Source: Arcuatula senhousia
Taxonomy: Eukaryota; Mollusca; Bivalvia; Mytilida; Mytilidae
Reading direction: 5' to 3'
Assembly: GCA_963971305.1 (NCBI GenBank)
Contig: OZ020307.1
Coordinates: 61,749,702-61,813,701 of the forward strand
DNA: 64,000 nucleotides
The notes beneath the pieces are model-generated. The model ran no database searches, had not been told where the DNA came from, and saw only the letters and a list, made by a program, of their open reading frames with translations. A program made the translations under genes and the position numbers. Below are positions 42,931 to 54,974 of this stretch, in pieces. The first letter of the stretch is position 1, and each line of letters begins with the position of its first letter.

Positions 42931-45900
42931 TCACATCAGAGGCATTGATTTCCGAATGTAATGACACTGAAAGCTAAAATCTACAACTAGAAAAACCACG
43001 ATGCTTTTGAGCATTGACTCACTAAAACAGTGACGTTAGCTTTACTTGAAGACAACCGTTTAAAATTTGGTTTGAAGTTGTTTGTTTAGTTATTATTTAC
43101 CAGAATCAGAATCAAATCAACGTTAAAATTAAACTTTATCTGGGAATAGCATTGTGAACATCAAGTATGTAACGATGAATCTCTTCCACTATTCGTTGTC
43201 TACTGTTACGATTTACAATGACATCTCATGTTAGCCATTACTTTAAATTTGAATATTACTTGCTTTCAACAGAATTTGTAAAAAGTTTAATATTTTTGAA
43301 ATATTCAAAATGGCATAACTTTTAACTAATCAGTTATTTTTCTAATTTCTCTTTAATGATTCAATTTACAAAATGCAAACTTTTTTGTTATGGTACATAT
43401 ACCATTAGTTAAATGCCATACCATAAATAACCCCCAAAAGTCAATTATTATAAATCATTAAAAAAAATTGAATAATAAATATTTAAATTTAAATAATTTA
43501 AATATAGAAAAATACTGGCCATTGCAATTATTTTGAAATTTTTGCATGATATTTGCTAATTGTACTTTTAAAGAATGGCTTTAAAATCATGGTTCAACAT
43601 GCTCATTTTTACGTTATTTCTTAAAATAGCAAATTTTCAATAATTTCTGATTACTTTGGTTATTCCTTGAAATATCGATATACAGCATAACAAAACTTAC
43701 AATTTTTTTACCCGTTTTGGTATTGTATTTTGCTATTTTCATGACGTCACAATATGTATCCAACGACGATGTCATAATCTACCTCTGTAATTTTATCGTT
43801 TGCCCTAAACTAATTCTCTTAAAGCGATTTAGTTTTTTTTTCAATAGTAAATATGAAATTAGGATAGTTACAAGTTAATTGAACACGGGATATCAAAGAG
43901 GAGACAAAATAAGTCAATCATTTATTATAAAAAATGTCAACATTAGTTTTCCAGTTTTGGTACATTCATTAAAAAAAAACCATATAAGTTGAAGCAGGTT
44001 TTATGTACATTCTTCTTCCGTTAATAGGACAAAAATAACAAAAGATTTAAATAATAGCACGCTAGCGGAACCATGTTCTTGAGCCAATTCAGATTGGACT
44101 TACATATGCATTATTTTATCGTATCAAACAGGAAGCTTTGTCACAACCATCCCATTTGATATAGGATGTCTAAATACGCATATGCTAATTCCGCACAATC
44201 CCTTTCAAGCACTTGAATAACAGATTTAGAATGAAATACAAGGTCTATACAGACAAATGTATCTCCGCTGTTATTATTCTGTAAGACTATTGTACTATGT
44301 CAATGCCAGAAAGCTAACATAACTCTGAAAATTTTACATAATAATATACTTAGCGTTGCAATGTGCATTAAGATAATATAATTCTTGTTGGTGGTGGCTT
44401 ATAAGGGTTGAAATTTAATTTTCATTCCCAATTAGTTCACATTCACAGGCTTTAACAGTTTTATTTCTAAATGCAGATTTGCAGAAAAGCATCCACTAAA
44501 AAACTAGCTAAAAAGATATTAGCTTACAAAAATATGATAGTTTGCAAACTTTGATAACACTTATAGTTATGAAAGAAAAAAACTATACTTTTACTGTAAA
44601 CAAGACGGATTGACATTATTCTTTTTTTAAATCTTTTCTGAAAATACACACCGTAAGCTTATATGAATGGCTCTTACAAGCACTATCTATATATTATTCG
44701 ACATAAATATGATTCAATGATAAGTTGCAGGTGGCTTTCAGCTAAAGCAGTGAAACCAATTGGGTTTCCACATGGCAAGCAAGAGGCTCTGAAGGAAAAG
44801 ATAGATATGTAACAGATAAAATAAATTCAATTTGCTAATTTAGTCGCATTACTGAGCTTGGTTTAATAAAGATGGTTTGGTTTGGTGCTTGAAAAGTGTC
44901 ATGCTGAAGGCCAACTCTTTAAAGTCACTGATACACGCGCACTGATAAATTTTACATAAACTTTTCGTTATTACATAATGAAAATCAACAACAAGCGATA
45001 CGTTTAAATATATATAGATAAGTGGACAATTATCATTTTGCTAGCACTGTAACAAAAAATGCCTTAAAGGGAAAGATTGCGCTTTGACAAGCAGAAGTAA
45101 ATAAGTCTATCAATAAAACTGGTTTAAGAAACTTATTATAGTAATTTACAAAATGCAAGAGCCATGGTAATGATTTAAGAGGGACTCTGAAAAGCTTTAG
45201 TATGTTAAAAAAAATAAGCGGAATTCGGTCTTCTAATTATAAGGCTGAATTTGTCCTAATTCATTAAATTTGACAAATTAAACGCAGAAATAAAATCTCG
45301 TCAGACCCCATGTAAGTTGAAATGTCGGCCCCTAAATATAACATCTTGTGATATCATGCCAAAACTGGAAGTTGACCATTAACATTTTGCAGTCGTAATG
45401 TCATATAAAGGTTATTATTAGGAATAATTGAAGGCTTCATCTCGTCATACTGATGTTAACTTTTCCGTCTTGTTCGAAAGGGTTCTCTTGTTTAATGCTG
45501 TGAATATTAATTGTCTTTATATTGGGTTGTTACGTTGAATCAACCAATATAATCAAAGGTTTTTTTTTTGCTTTTCTGTTATGTTTTATTGGATATAGCA
45601 ATCAGTAAGCTTCTGTTTCGTAGTGATAATATATTCAAAGACAAACAAAAACCAGGGGGGGGGGCGTTTTATAGATTTATTATTTACATTAGTGCCCGTT
45701 ATCTTTAACAGTATATTCCCCAATTTGATATTTTAAAATCGTTTTCGAAACACTCTTATTTTTATTGAATGGTTTCAATATAAATAAATGTTAATCATGC
45801 TTGTGTTTTTTTTTAAATGCAGACATTTCAACGAATGTTGGATTTGTGCTAACTTGCAAGTGATGTTCACACTGAAAAATATGACAAATTTCATGATACA

Positions 45901-46387
45901 TTGTAAGTGATAAAATAAGAATTAACCCAATTCTTATTAGAAAACTTTCTTTTAGTAAAAGTGGTTTGGTAAGTCGAGAATTCCATCTAACATTGTATAA
46001 AAGACTTAGTGCTTCTACCTCATTAGTTTTATTTCACATTGAATTGGTAAAATGACTAACTTGACATTATTAAAACTTCCATTCGTTTTTGAACGGCAGT
46101 CACCTAACAAACATTTTCAATTTTCAAACATTTTTTCATCTTCTTTAATAGCAATGCATCTAATGAATCCCTGATTCAGGATTTTGATAAATAAAACTTT
46201 CATTAATAGTCGCTACGAAACTTTAATCAAGACAAAATGAGAATTTATATCAATAACAAACATTCAAATAAGTTTTATTCAATATTGAGAGAAGTTATTT
46301 TATATCGATGTAGAAACAGATATATGTTATATAGTGTGTTTTGGGGCTTTTATGTCATTGTGGAAGCTGAATAATCCTTATCAACCT
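42931..46387. other. large empty stretch
   Basis: About 3.4 kb of AT-rich DNA. I see no open frame with a domain, no PLE fragment and no clear inverted repeat. It may be intron or unique intergenic sequence. Confidence 0.35.
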
Positions 46388-46476
46388 CTGCTGACCAATC
46401 TTAGCTAGCCAAGGGTTACGATCTGCTAGGAGATAGCGAATCGTAACCCTTGGCTAGCGAAGATGCTGCTGACCAA
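46388..46476. mobile_element. 67-bp foldback element with 11-bp target duplication
   Basis: Arms TCTTAGCTAGCCAAGGGTTA and, complementary, TAACCCTTGGCTAGCGAAGA (one mismatch) enclose a short centre that itself pairs partly. CTGCTGACCAA is present on both sides (46388-46398 and 46466-46476). It has the same architecture as 31361-31486 but an unrelated sequence. Confidence 0.8.
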
Positions 46477-46794
46477 CACAATATATAATGTACACTTATA
46501 TGTTTTCATTAGTAGTTCATTTATTCTGAAGACAAGCTTTGCTTTTGAATGTAATTTCTGTGTGGATTACGTAATGAAGCTAAGTCCAACTAGGTAAACA
46601 ATGTTTGGACCAATTACGAAGCCAAACAAAATAAAACAATAGTGTATGACAGACAAAACGCGGGTCAGATGCATCTTGCAATTATATGCCTGAAACTTTG
46701 TTGTTGTGTATTTCAAGGATAATGTTTAAATCAGTATATCACCAAAATGAATAAATTTCAGTTTAAAATCCATTATAGATTTCCTAACCTTTTA

Positions 46795-46865
46795 GAAGAA
46801 CTTCCGGAACGACAAAAATATATGTCACTATCCTAATCAGCCGAGCGATCGTTAGTGTCTAGGCC
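46795..46865 (+). repeat. dispersed repeat R5
   Basis: CTTCCGGAACGAC, CACTATCCTAATCAGCC and GATCGTTAGTGTC. The upstream 130 bp also resembles 42680-42860. Confidence 0.5.
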
Positions 46866-47457
46866 CTTTTTTATCTGATCAGAGTCAACGATTCCCGAAA
46901 GCTAATTTAGCAAATGGTTTCATCAATCTTGCGAAAATAAATTTTCAACCTCGTCTTTGACGCGTTCACTAATAGGGATTAAAACAGCGAAGGAGACACT
47001 TATTATTTTAAAAGTTTTTTACCTCCTACGAGTTATTATCTGTAAAAAAAAATAATTGGGCGTGGCTTATTGCTGGTATTGTTACTATATTTTACCGAGC
47101 AATTACGTGGAAGTGAGGATAAAGATGAAAAGTGTTATTCCAACGACGATAAAATAATGATATCCAAATTAACCAAGTTAAAAAAACTTTTATTTTATAG
47201 TAACATCGACAGTTAAGATAATATGTTGTATCAACGCCAAACAGTTTAAATTAAAAAACAAATGACGCATGAAATTTTCTCAAGATATTTTTACGCACAG
47301 CCTTATATAGTTATATACTTATCTGATTTCCGCAGTTTTTTTGTGTAGACACCATAAATCGGTCAGCTATGTGTAATTTTATTGTTTCAATGTATTCTAA
47401 TAATTAAGAATGTTTTAGATATTGCCTTAACTAAAAGATACATGTATATAACCGCGA
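46866..47457. other. no feature seen
   Basis: Nothing supported. Confidence 0.3.
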
Positions 47458-47484
47458 TATAACAAGGGCGGATCCATGATTGAC

Positions 47485-47522
47485 TTTGGTGGTGGGGGGG
47501 GGGTGGGGTGGGGGGGGGGGGG
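47485..47522 (+). repeat. G-run, potential quadruplex
   Basis: Several G blocks of 3 to 13 bases separated by single T bases, just inside the left end of the hAT-like element. Confidence 0.8.
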
Positions 47523-47614
47523 CACAAGTGAAATTTTTCAAAAGGTCCTGTTTTTTCACGCCTCCGTATGTTGCATAAAGGGGCATGTAGCTGCAATAAT
47601 ACAGTGTCTTAGAC

Positions 47615-47786
47615 CAGGCGCGGATCCAGGATTTTCGATTAGAGTGGGCGCAGGTATTAGAATTTGCCGAGCGAATCGAGGCGCGAAACTTTTTGGCCTT
47701 TTTTGATTGATTTCATGGGTAAAGATCAATTTTTTCACAATGAAGGGGGTGCGGGCCGGGTGCGCTCCCGCCTGAATCCGCTCCTG
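47615..47786. mobile_element. 172-bp hAT-like MITE nested in the larger element
   Basis: Termini CAGGCGCGGATCCAGG and, reversed, CAGGAGCGGATTCAGG, with TAGAC on both sides (47610-47614 and 47787-47791). Confidence 0.65.
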
Positions 47787-48949
47787 TAGACATCTCTATG
47801 GTTAAGCGGAGCTACAAAGGGATTCCGTTACCCATAACGAAGCAAGTTAAAATTTTATGTTTAGACTTCTCAAGACTTGAAATGGGTTGAGCTACTCAGG
47901 GAAACTTTGATATGCACTAGCTTGTGTTATTTTTTAATTGAAAATTTTCGTAAGTTTACGATAATATTGTCACTCGTCTCTTACTGTTTTGATCCTAAAA
48001 TTTGCTATAAAATTCAGGATAAAAGTAGAATTGTGGTTGAAAACTTAATAGTCTTGGGTAATATCACGTATTCACCATTAAAGTGATGAATAATAATATT
48101 TCCACAGCAACACAAAAATCGCACCTTAAAGCTTTTAAACTAAGCGGCTGCTCCATTTCATTCAAGTTGGCCCAATTAAAATCCTCCCGAGTAAGCGAGC
48201 ATTTAGAGTTTTTTTATGAGAACTTAGGGGCATGCAACACGATGATAAAATAAGAAATAATAATATTTTCTAACCATGTAAGCGGAGGGGATGCACCGGT
48301 GCTTTAGGTCAATAAAACTTCCTAAACCTTTTGTTTCATAAACAAGATTTGTCAATCAATTCATTCATTAAATAATTGCATGAAGGTTCAATTTTACTGA
48401 AAAATTCCAGTTTATATTGGTCATATTCCTAAACTGAATAAATGTGAATTCTTTTAAATTCCAATAAAAATAAATCATAAATAATATCAAAATTGTTTTT
48501 AAGCAAATACCCACACTGATTTCACTGCTATGTAAACACTAATTATTAAAGAAAAAATACAAACAAAGAATTATGACTTTTAATGCATTGTTGCAAACCG
48601 ATGAATTATTTTCTCTGTTTCATCATTTTTTTTTATTAAGAACACAATTGTATACATGTAGCTTTTGTCCTTGCATATACATGTAAACAGTTAAAATATT
48701 CATATATCAACAGGTATCAACTAAAAAAACAGAAATTTCATGTACCTGTAAAGATCACATCTGGTAACAGTTAAGCCATAAATCAATTGATAAACAAAAT
48801 GACAGGAAATATACGAGTTGTGTTAATTGTTTTAAGTTTGGAAAAGAAAATGTTGGATTATGATCATGTAGTTATAGGCCTAATTTTATTTTTGAAGAGG
48901 TCAAGTGGGGGGCACGTGCCCCCTGTGCCCCCCTCTGGATCCGCCACTG

Positions 48950-49367
48950 TGTAAATGTGCACTATAGTTCTATATCAATACACAATTAAATGTATAATAG
49001 CGCATTCCTGACCTTTCACCTTTTATCTACTATTGCTTTGGTCAAAACAAATATTCAAGTGGGTGTAGTCTATACGATAAAGTAAGATCATGGTTACTTT
49101 ATAGCTGTTCTGCTATTCATATGTTAATAAAGCATGAGAAGATAGTTTGAATGCATAATTTGAATGCGTATGTTTATGTTTTTTCGTTCATAAATTAAAT
49201 TAAACAACACTTTTTTTAAAATCACTTAAAAGCACGTTTGTGTCGAATGGTCAAGTGATTTGTCTATGGCAAATAGGACTTAAGATTCGAATGCCCCATT
49301 GCAACTTTAGCAATTGATAAAGTTTGTTGATTATATATCTTTCATAAGTAAGTCTATGGATTAATAG
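48950..49367. other. no feature seen
   Basis: Nothing supported. Confidence 0.3.
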
Positions 49368-49425
49368 AAGAAAATGAGATGTGGAATAAGAGTACGCGAC
49401 ACAACCTACATTAGAAATGTTCAGA
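49368..49425 (-). repeat. PLE-2 3' terminal fragment
   Basis: GAAAATGAGATGTGGAATAA and TACGCGACACAACC form the complement of the extreme 3' end seen at 41010 and 60715. Confidence 0.6.
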
Positions 49426-50224
49426 AATACTATGCGTTTAACATGTTAAACGGGTCACACATTCGAACTATACTTTTTTTGTTTGATGTCGTATTCATTA
49501 CAAGTATAGTAACACATTGTAAGTAAAAGTAATAAATGATATTTGATAAATCTTACATTTTATAACAGCTAAAAGATGTAGAATATATTGCAATTAGTCA
49601 TTTAAGAGACTGTCAATGTAGAAATCAGGCAAAAGCCTACAGAATCTAACACTATCCCAGCATTTTTTTTAATGTATTGTTGGACCCATATGTAAACCAA
49701 AAATCACCAGGATTCGTGTGGCAACATGGTTGGCTTGTGATTCAGCCTTTAATTTCATGAACAAAGTAACCAATTTTTGCAAATATGCAAGAGTTATCTC
49801 CCTTTTTCTGCATTTTTTAAATGCATTCTATATAAATTATATCTAAGTTATCACATAAATAAACCAAAAATCTGCATTTGTTTTGGGGAATGGATGTTAA
49901 CCTGATGTGAAATCAATGAAAATTTTTAAAAACACAAAAATTTGTCATGTGCCAGCTATCATGGCTATTGCCTGGGATTTTCTTGGACAGTCTTTTAAAT
50001 GGTTAATCTAGTTTTTCTCATGTTTTGAATATTCAATCTTATACATGTACATGAATTAACATTTTTTTTATTTAAACACTCATTCACATGTTCTTAAATC
50101 TTGAAGAATGGTCATGAAATAGAGGTTCTCAAATTTAATTCCCTTACAATCCTTTTCATACATATGTATTTGGATAAATAAATCTCTAAAAAATATTCTT
50201 CCTTCGTTATCAGCCACTGGTAGA

Positions 50225-50590
50225 AAAATTCAAAATCATGTTCGAAAACGAAATGGTAAGTTATTGCTTTAATTACTGTTTGGTTGGTTGTTGATCTGAG
50301 ACGATCACCTTAGCATCCCTAATATGTCTTCACAAACCTGTTGTGTTTTGTGTAACTACCAGACCCAAAGATCACAAAGGAAGGACGAGTTTTGGGTAAG
50401 CCTTAAACCCTGACTTAACCCACCATTTCTTTTGAAATGCCTGTATCAAGTCAGGACCATTGCGATCTTCTATTGTGTTGGTATGTCTTCCTTATTTTGT
50501 CTTGTCTAATGGACATTTGAGATTGATTCTCCAGATTTGGTAATTTTCTTAATACCTTTATTTATCAAACATTTGCTTTGTAGTTTTGCC
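50225..50590 (+). mobile_element. PLE-3 3' region, in duplication copy 1
   Basis: TGTTGTGTTTTGTGTAACTA, AACCCACCATTTCTTTTGAA, AGTCAGGACCATTGCGATCT and GTCTTGTCTAATGGACATTT: the complement of the PLE-3 tail at 62262-62530. Confidence 0.7.
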
Positions 50591-50949
50591 CTTACGTTAT
50601 TCGGTATTCATGTACTTTTAAGTGATATTTGTTATAAGCTCTGAAAAATATTGCATAATTTTATTTTCCATAATTTTAATGAGGTTACATAACCTAATGA
50701 GATATAAATTTCTATCATTTTGACACGTTAGAGAAGGCTTGTCTATCTTATTGCAGCTGATATAAATTTTGTTACACATTTTTAGAATATGTCCTTATTT
50801 TTTAACTAAAATTTGGTTCAACTTTCTTTGCAAATTGAATATTGTCATTCAAGCATCTTATACATACATGTACAATATGTACTTAAAGTTCAGTCACATA
50901 TTATATTTATCAATAAACGATGATATCAAGACAAAAGATGCAAAAAGTA

Positions 50950-51520
50950 CAGATGGGTGCACACATAACCTGTACGGTAAGTTAACTTGAGAAACAGACA
51001 TCATGTTAACTTGAAGATCACTTGTGACTGGTTATGCGACTGCTTTGAGCAGACGCGCGACTGGTTCCAAGTTAACTTCAAAAGCAGCCATAAAACCACG
51101 TCTGCTTTTAAAAGCAGTCACATCATTATGACAGGTCTGGTCAAGTTAACTTCGTGAAATGTCTGCTTTAAAAACTGAATGTAAAAGGAAAAAAAACTAT
51201 GTTCTTTTGCCTAAAATGTATTTGAAACTCATTTTTTATGTTAAAGACATTTTTTTTTCATATTAAATCAAACCTTTGCATAATTAAACATGTTTGATAA
51301 GAGCAGACTTGTTGCAATGACTGGTCTGGTAAAAGCAGTCATGTCTTTGTGACTGGTTATGATCAATCATCAAAAAGCTGTCGCAAGTCTGCTTTGACCA
51401 GTCATGAGTTAACGCAAGTTAACTTGAATGTCTGTTATAGCAGACATGAGCAGACGAAGAAAGCAGTCACAAAGTTAACTTTATGTTAACTTCCGTACAG
51501 GTTATTAGTGCACCTATCTG
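50950..51520. mobile_element. 571-bp TA-flanked MITE (AGTTAACT/GCAGTC type), copy 1
   Basis: Termini CAGATGGGTGCAC and, reversed, CAGATAGGTGCAC, then GTTATG/CATAAC-type text and CCTGTACGG on both sides, with TA on each flank (50948-50949 and 51521-51522). The arms are packed with AAGTTAACTT and GACTGCTTT/AAAGCAGTC words. The second duplicate lacks it at the equivalent site (near 53675). A second copy lies at 62781-63345. Confidence 0.85.
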
Positions 51521-51682
51521 TATATCAACTATTTTGACAAATGCGAATAAACTTCAAGATCAATTATGATCAGAATTCCAGTCAGTTTAGTAGAGTAAGA
51601 AATCATAATGCTTTTACGTAAATGGAAAATATAAAAAAAATAACTGATATAAGCTTTCCGAACGATGTTTTATTAGTTTTTG

Positions 51683-51935
51683 TTTTTACATGTATTTCAA
51701 AGCAATCTTTGTTTCTTTTAGAATTTTTGTGAAAAAAAACAAGAAGTTTCCAATGGGTCATCCCCCCCAAAAATCACTAAAACAACTGAATACCAATATG
51801 CAACACAAATTGAAACGGGAGTGAACTCAGGTGTTTCGAAAAAAGACTTTTGTAATAATGAATGAGCATTTTAAAGTGAACAAAAAATAAGATAAATGTT
51901 ACCTCTATATTTACAATTTACAAAAATGGAGAATT
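51683..51935 (-). repeat. extra segment with a PLE-1 tail fragment
   Basis: Present in duplication copy 1 and absent at about 53840 in copy 2. It contains AAATTGAAACGGGAGTGAAC with CTCAGGTGTTTCG, the complement of the PLE-1 3' words. Insertion in copy 1 or deletion in copy 2 cannot be told apart here. Confidence 0.55.
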
Positions 51936-52492
51936 GATAAAATGGTTAAACGTTTCTATGCATATTCTGATCATTTTTATCTTATGAACAAATTTAAGGT
52001 TAACAGAGAACCAGGTTAACATTTTAAGAATCACTCAGCACCATTGTTGTTTGTTTCTTCTTCGACTTTTTTTTATCAAGAATGGTTTATCTTATTATTT
52101 AAAAAATCTTCAAATAACCGTAAAAATGAGTGACGTGCAATTCTATTTTGTCATTTTGTAGTGGTAATGCTGTTTACGAATCACTCAAATAGAAGTGATT
52201 CTAAAAATGATAGGAACTTTCATAAGGTTGCCTGCAGCAACTTTATAAAAAGTCAAATAAAAATAATTTTTTTATATTAAGTCTTTTTAATTAGATTTAA
52301 AAAACAGGGCATAATAAAAATAGGAAATTATTCATTGTAATAAAATGCATGTTATTAGATCATTATGAAACTTATTATAACTTTAGTGATGGAAAAAAGA
52401 TATATTTCGTAAAACACATTAACGCTTATTCATAATGGTTCTTACGGGAAATTTTGTAGACTAGGGCGATTTAAAAGTCAATTAAATGAACG

Positions 52493-54335
52493 GTACCAAA
52501 TTTTGCAAATATGCAAGAGTTATCACCCTTTTTCTGCATTTTTTCAATGCATTATATATAAATTATATCTAAGTTATCACTTCAATAAACCAAAACTCTG
52601 CATTTGTTTTGGGGAATGGATGTCAACCTGATGTGAAATCGATGAAAATTAAAAAAAAAACAAAATTGATCATGTGACAGCTATTGCCTTTGGTTTTTTT
52701 TTGGACGGCCTTTTAAATGGTAAATCCCGTTTTTCTCATGTTTTGAATTACTAAATCTTATACATGTACATGTATAAACATTTTTTTTTATTTAAACACT
52801 CATTCACATGTTCTGAACTCATTAAGAATGGTTAACAAAGTCATGAAATGGAGGTTCTCAAATTTCCGTTACAATCCTTTTCATACATTTGTATTTGGGT
52901 AAATATATCTCTAAAAATATTCTTCGTTCGTTATCAACCACTGCTAGAAAAATTCAAAATCATGTTCGAAAACGAAATGGTAAGTTATTGCTTTAATTAC
53001 TGTTTTGTTGGTTGTTGACCTGAGACAATCACCATAGCATCCCTAATATGTCTTCACAAACCTGTTGTGTTTTGTGTAACTACCAGACCCAAAGATCACA
53101 AAGCAAGGAAGATGTTTGGGTAAGCCTTAAACCCTGATTTAATCCACCACTTTTTTTGAAATGCCTGTACCAAGTCAGGACCATTGCGATCTTCAATTAT
53201 TTGGTATGTATTCCTTGTTTTGTCTTGTCTAATAGACATTTGAGATTGATTCTTCAGATTCGGTAATTTTATCAATACCTTTATCTATCAAACATTTGCT
53301 TTGTAGTTTTGCCCTTACGTTATTCGGTATTCATGTACTTTTAAGTGATATTTGTTATAAGCTCTGAAAAATATTGCATAATTTTATTTTTCCGTAATTT
53401 GAATGAGGTTACATAACCTAATGAGATATAAATTTCTATCATTTTGACACGTTAGAGAAGGCCTGTCTATCTTATTTCAGCTGATATAATTTTTGTTACA
53501 CATTTTTAGACTATGTCCTTATTTTTTTAACTAAAATTTGGTTCAACTTTCTTTGCAAATTGAATATATTTTTTCATTCATGCATCTTATACATACATCT
53601 AAAATATGTACTTAAAGCTCAGTCACAAGTTATATTGATTTTTAAAAGATGATATCAAGACAAAATATGCAAAATATATCAACTATTTTGACAAATGCGA
53701 ATTGACTTCAAGATCAATTAATTTTATATGATCAGAATTCCAGTCTGTTTAATAGAGTAAGAAATCATTATGTTTTCCTAAAATAAAAAAAAAAGTGTTA
53801 TTTGCTTTCAGAAAGATGTTTTAGTAGGTTTTGTTTTGATAAAATGGTTAAACGTTTCTTTGCATATTCTGAGCATTTTCATCTTATGAATAAAGGTTAA
53901 CAGAGAACATTTTCAGAATCACTCAGCACCATTGTTGTTTGTTTCTTCTCCGACATCTTTTTATCTAAGCATGGTTTATCTTATTATTTAAAAACAATCT
54001 TCAAATAACCGTAAAAATGAGTAACATGCAATTTTGTTTTGTCATTTTGTAGTAGTAATGCTGTTTACCAATCGCTAAAATAGAAGTGATTCTAAAAATA
54101 AAATTTTTTGATATTTATTCTTTTTAATTAGATTTAAAAAGCAAGACACAATAAAAATAAGAAATTATTCATTGTAATAAAATACATGTCATTAGATCGT
54201 TATGAAACTTATTATAGCTTTAGTGATGGAAAAAAGATAATATTTCGTAAACTCCATTAACGTTTATTCATAATGGTTCATACAGGAAATTTTATAGACT
54301 AGGGTCATTTAAAAGTCAATTAAATGAACGATACT
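52493..54335. repeat. tandem duplication, copy 2 (1.8 kb)
   Basis: See copy 1. It lacks the MITE and the 250-bp segment and otherwise keeps the order. It includes the PLE-3 tail at 52950-53310. Confidence 0.85.
52950..53310 (+). mobile_element. PLE-3 3' region, in duplication copy 2
   Basis: Duplicate of 50225-50590 with scattered substitutions. Confidence 0.7.
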
Positions 54336-54454
54336 AAAAAGGATATTCTTTAATGAAAACAATAAAGAAATTTTAGCTCTGTGCTACATGTATGTATAGT
54401 TTTTTATCCTGTTGTTTTGTCACGTAGAACATTTAAAGGTTATATGCTACATAA

Positions 54455-54905
54455 GTTATTTAAGCGTTACGGCTTCCTTGATAGAGCTACAAGCAAATTG
54501 TTAACACAGAAGAAGGATGCTCCCAGGTTTTTGTCATCACTCAAGAAAATTTTACGGAAGACATCATGTGCTTGTAGACAAATACGGGATTACTATCTCT
54601 AAGATGAGCATAGATATTGGTTTGACATACAGCTTGGTAATGTCATCCTTTCCGGAATTGACAATCACTAAATCGATATTCGGCAACGTGACGGGTGTGC
54701 GATAGCAAGCATGAATTGCTTACTCTTCTGGAGCACACTGGAGTTCACTCTCGTTTTGTTGCTGAATGAGGTTTTTTTTTGTTGTCGTTTTTTTTGTAGT
54801 TGTTGTGTGGTTTGTTTTGTTGTGATTATTTTTGCTAACCGATTTTGTCTTTGTCTTTTCAGTATAATAATGTTTGATCACCCCCTTGGTACACTTTTGC
54901 ATTTG
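54455..54905 (+). mobile_element. PLE-1 3' fragment
   Basis: RT thumb text with a deletion and a frameshift (FLDRATSKLLTQ, then FYGRHHVLVDKYGITISKMS in another frame), then the 3' region words GACGGGTGTGCGATAGCAAG and CTCTTCTGGAGCACAC, ending near CCCCCTTGGTACACTTTTGC. Confidence 0.8.
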
Positions 54906-54974
54906 TCATAGTATCAATATAACAGTCACAAGTAACTGAGACAGATTCTTTAACATTTAAAAGACTATGTTAGC

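Larger units (their letters stand above)
47463..48949. mobile_element. hAT-like non-autonomous element
   Basis: The left end CAAGGGCGGATCCA and the right end, reversed, CAGTGGCGGATCCAG match the common hAT terminus. TATAA (47458-47462) and TGTAA (48950-48954) may be a 5-bp target duplication with one change. Both ends are G/C-rich inside (GGGG run at left, CCCCCC words at right). The interior of about 1.1 kb has no frame worth naming and contains a smaller element. Confidence 0.5.
49768..52492. repeat. tandem duplication, copy 1 (2.7 kb, with inserts)
   Basis: Matches 52493-54335 along its length in the same order: GCAAATATGCAAGAGTTATC, GGGGAATGGATGT, ATTCAAAATCATGTTCGAAA, the PLE-3 tail, CACGTTAGAGAAGGC, GAATCACTCAGCACC, and AAAAGTCAATTAAATGAACG at the end. 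Copy 1 has two extra pieces: the MITE at 50950-51520, and about 250 bp near 51683-51935 with a PLE-1 tail fragment. Confidence 0.85.

Noticed and set aside
42931..46387. A host gene in the 3.4-kb quiet stretch.
   Set aside because: No frame with a recognisable domain and no convincing splice-bounded exon series could be read; calling one would be a guess.
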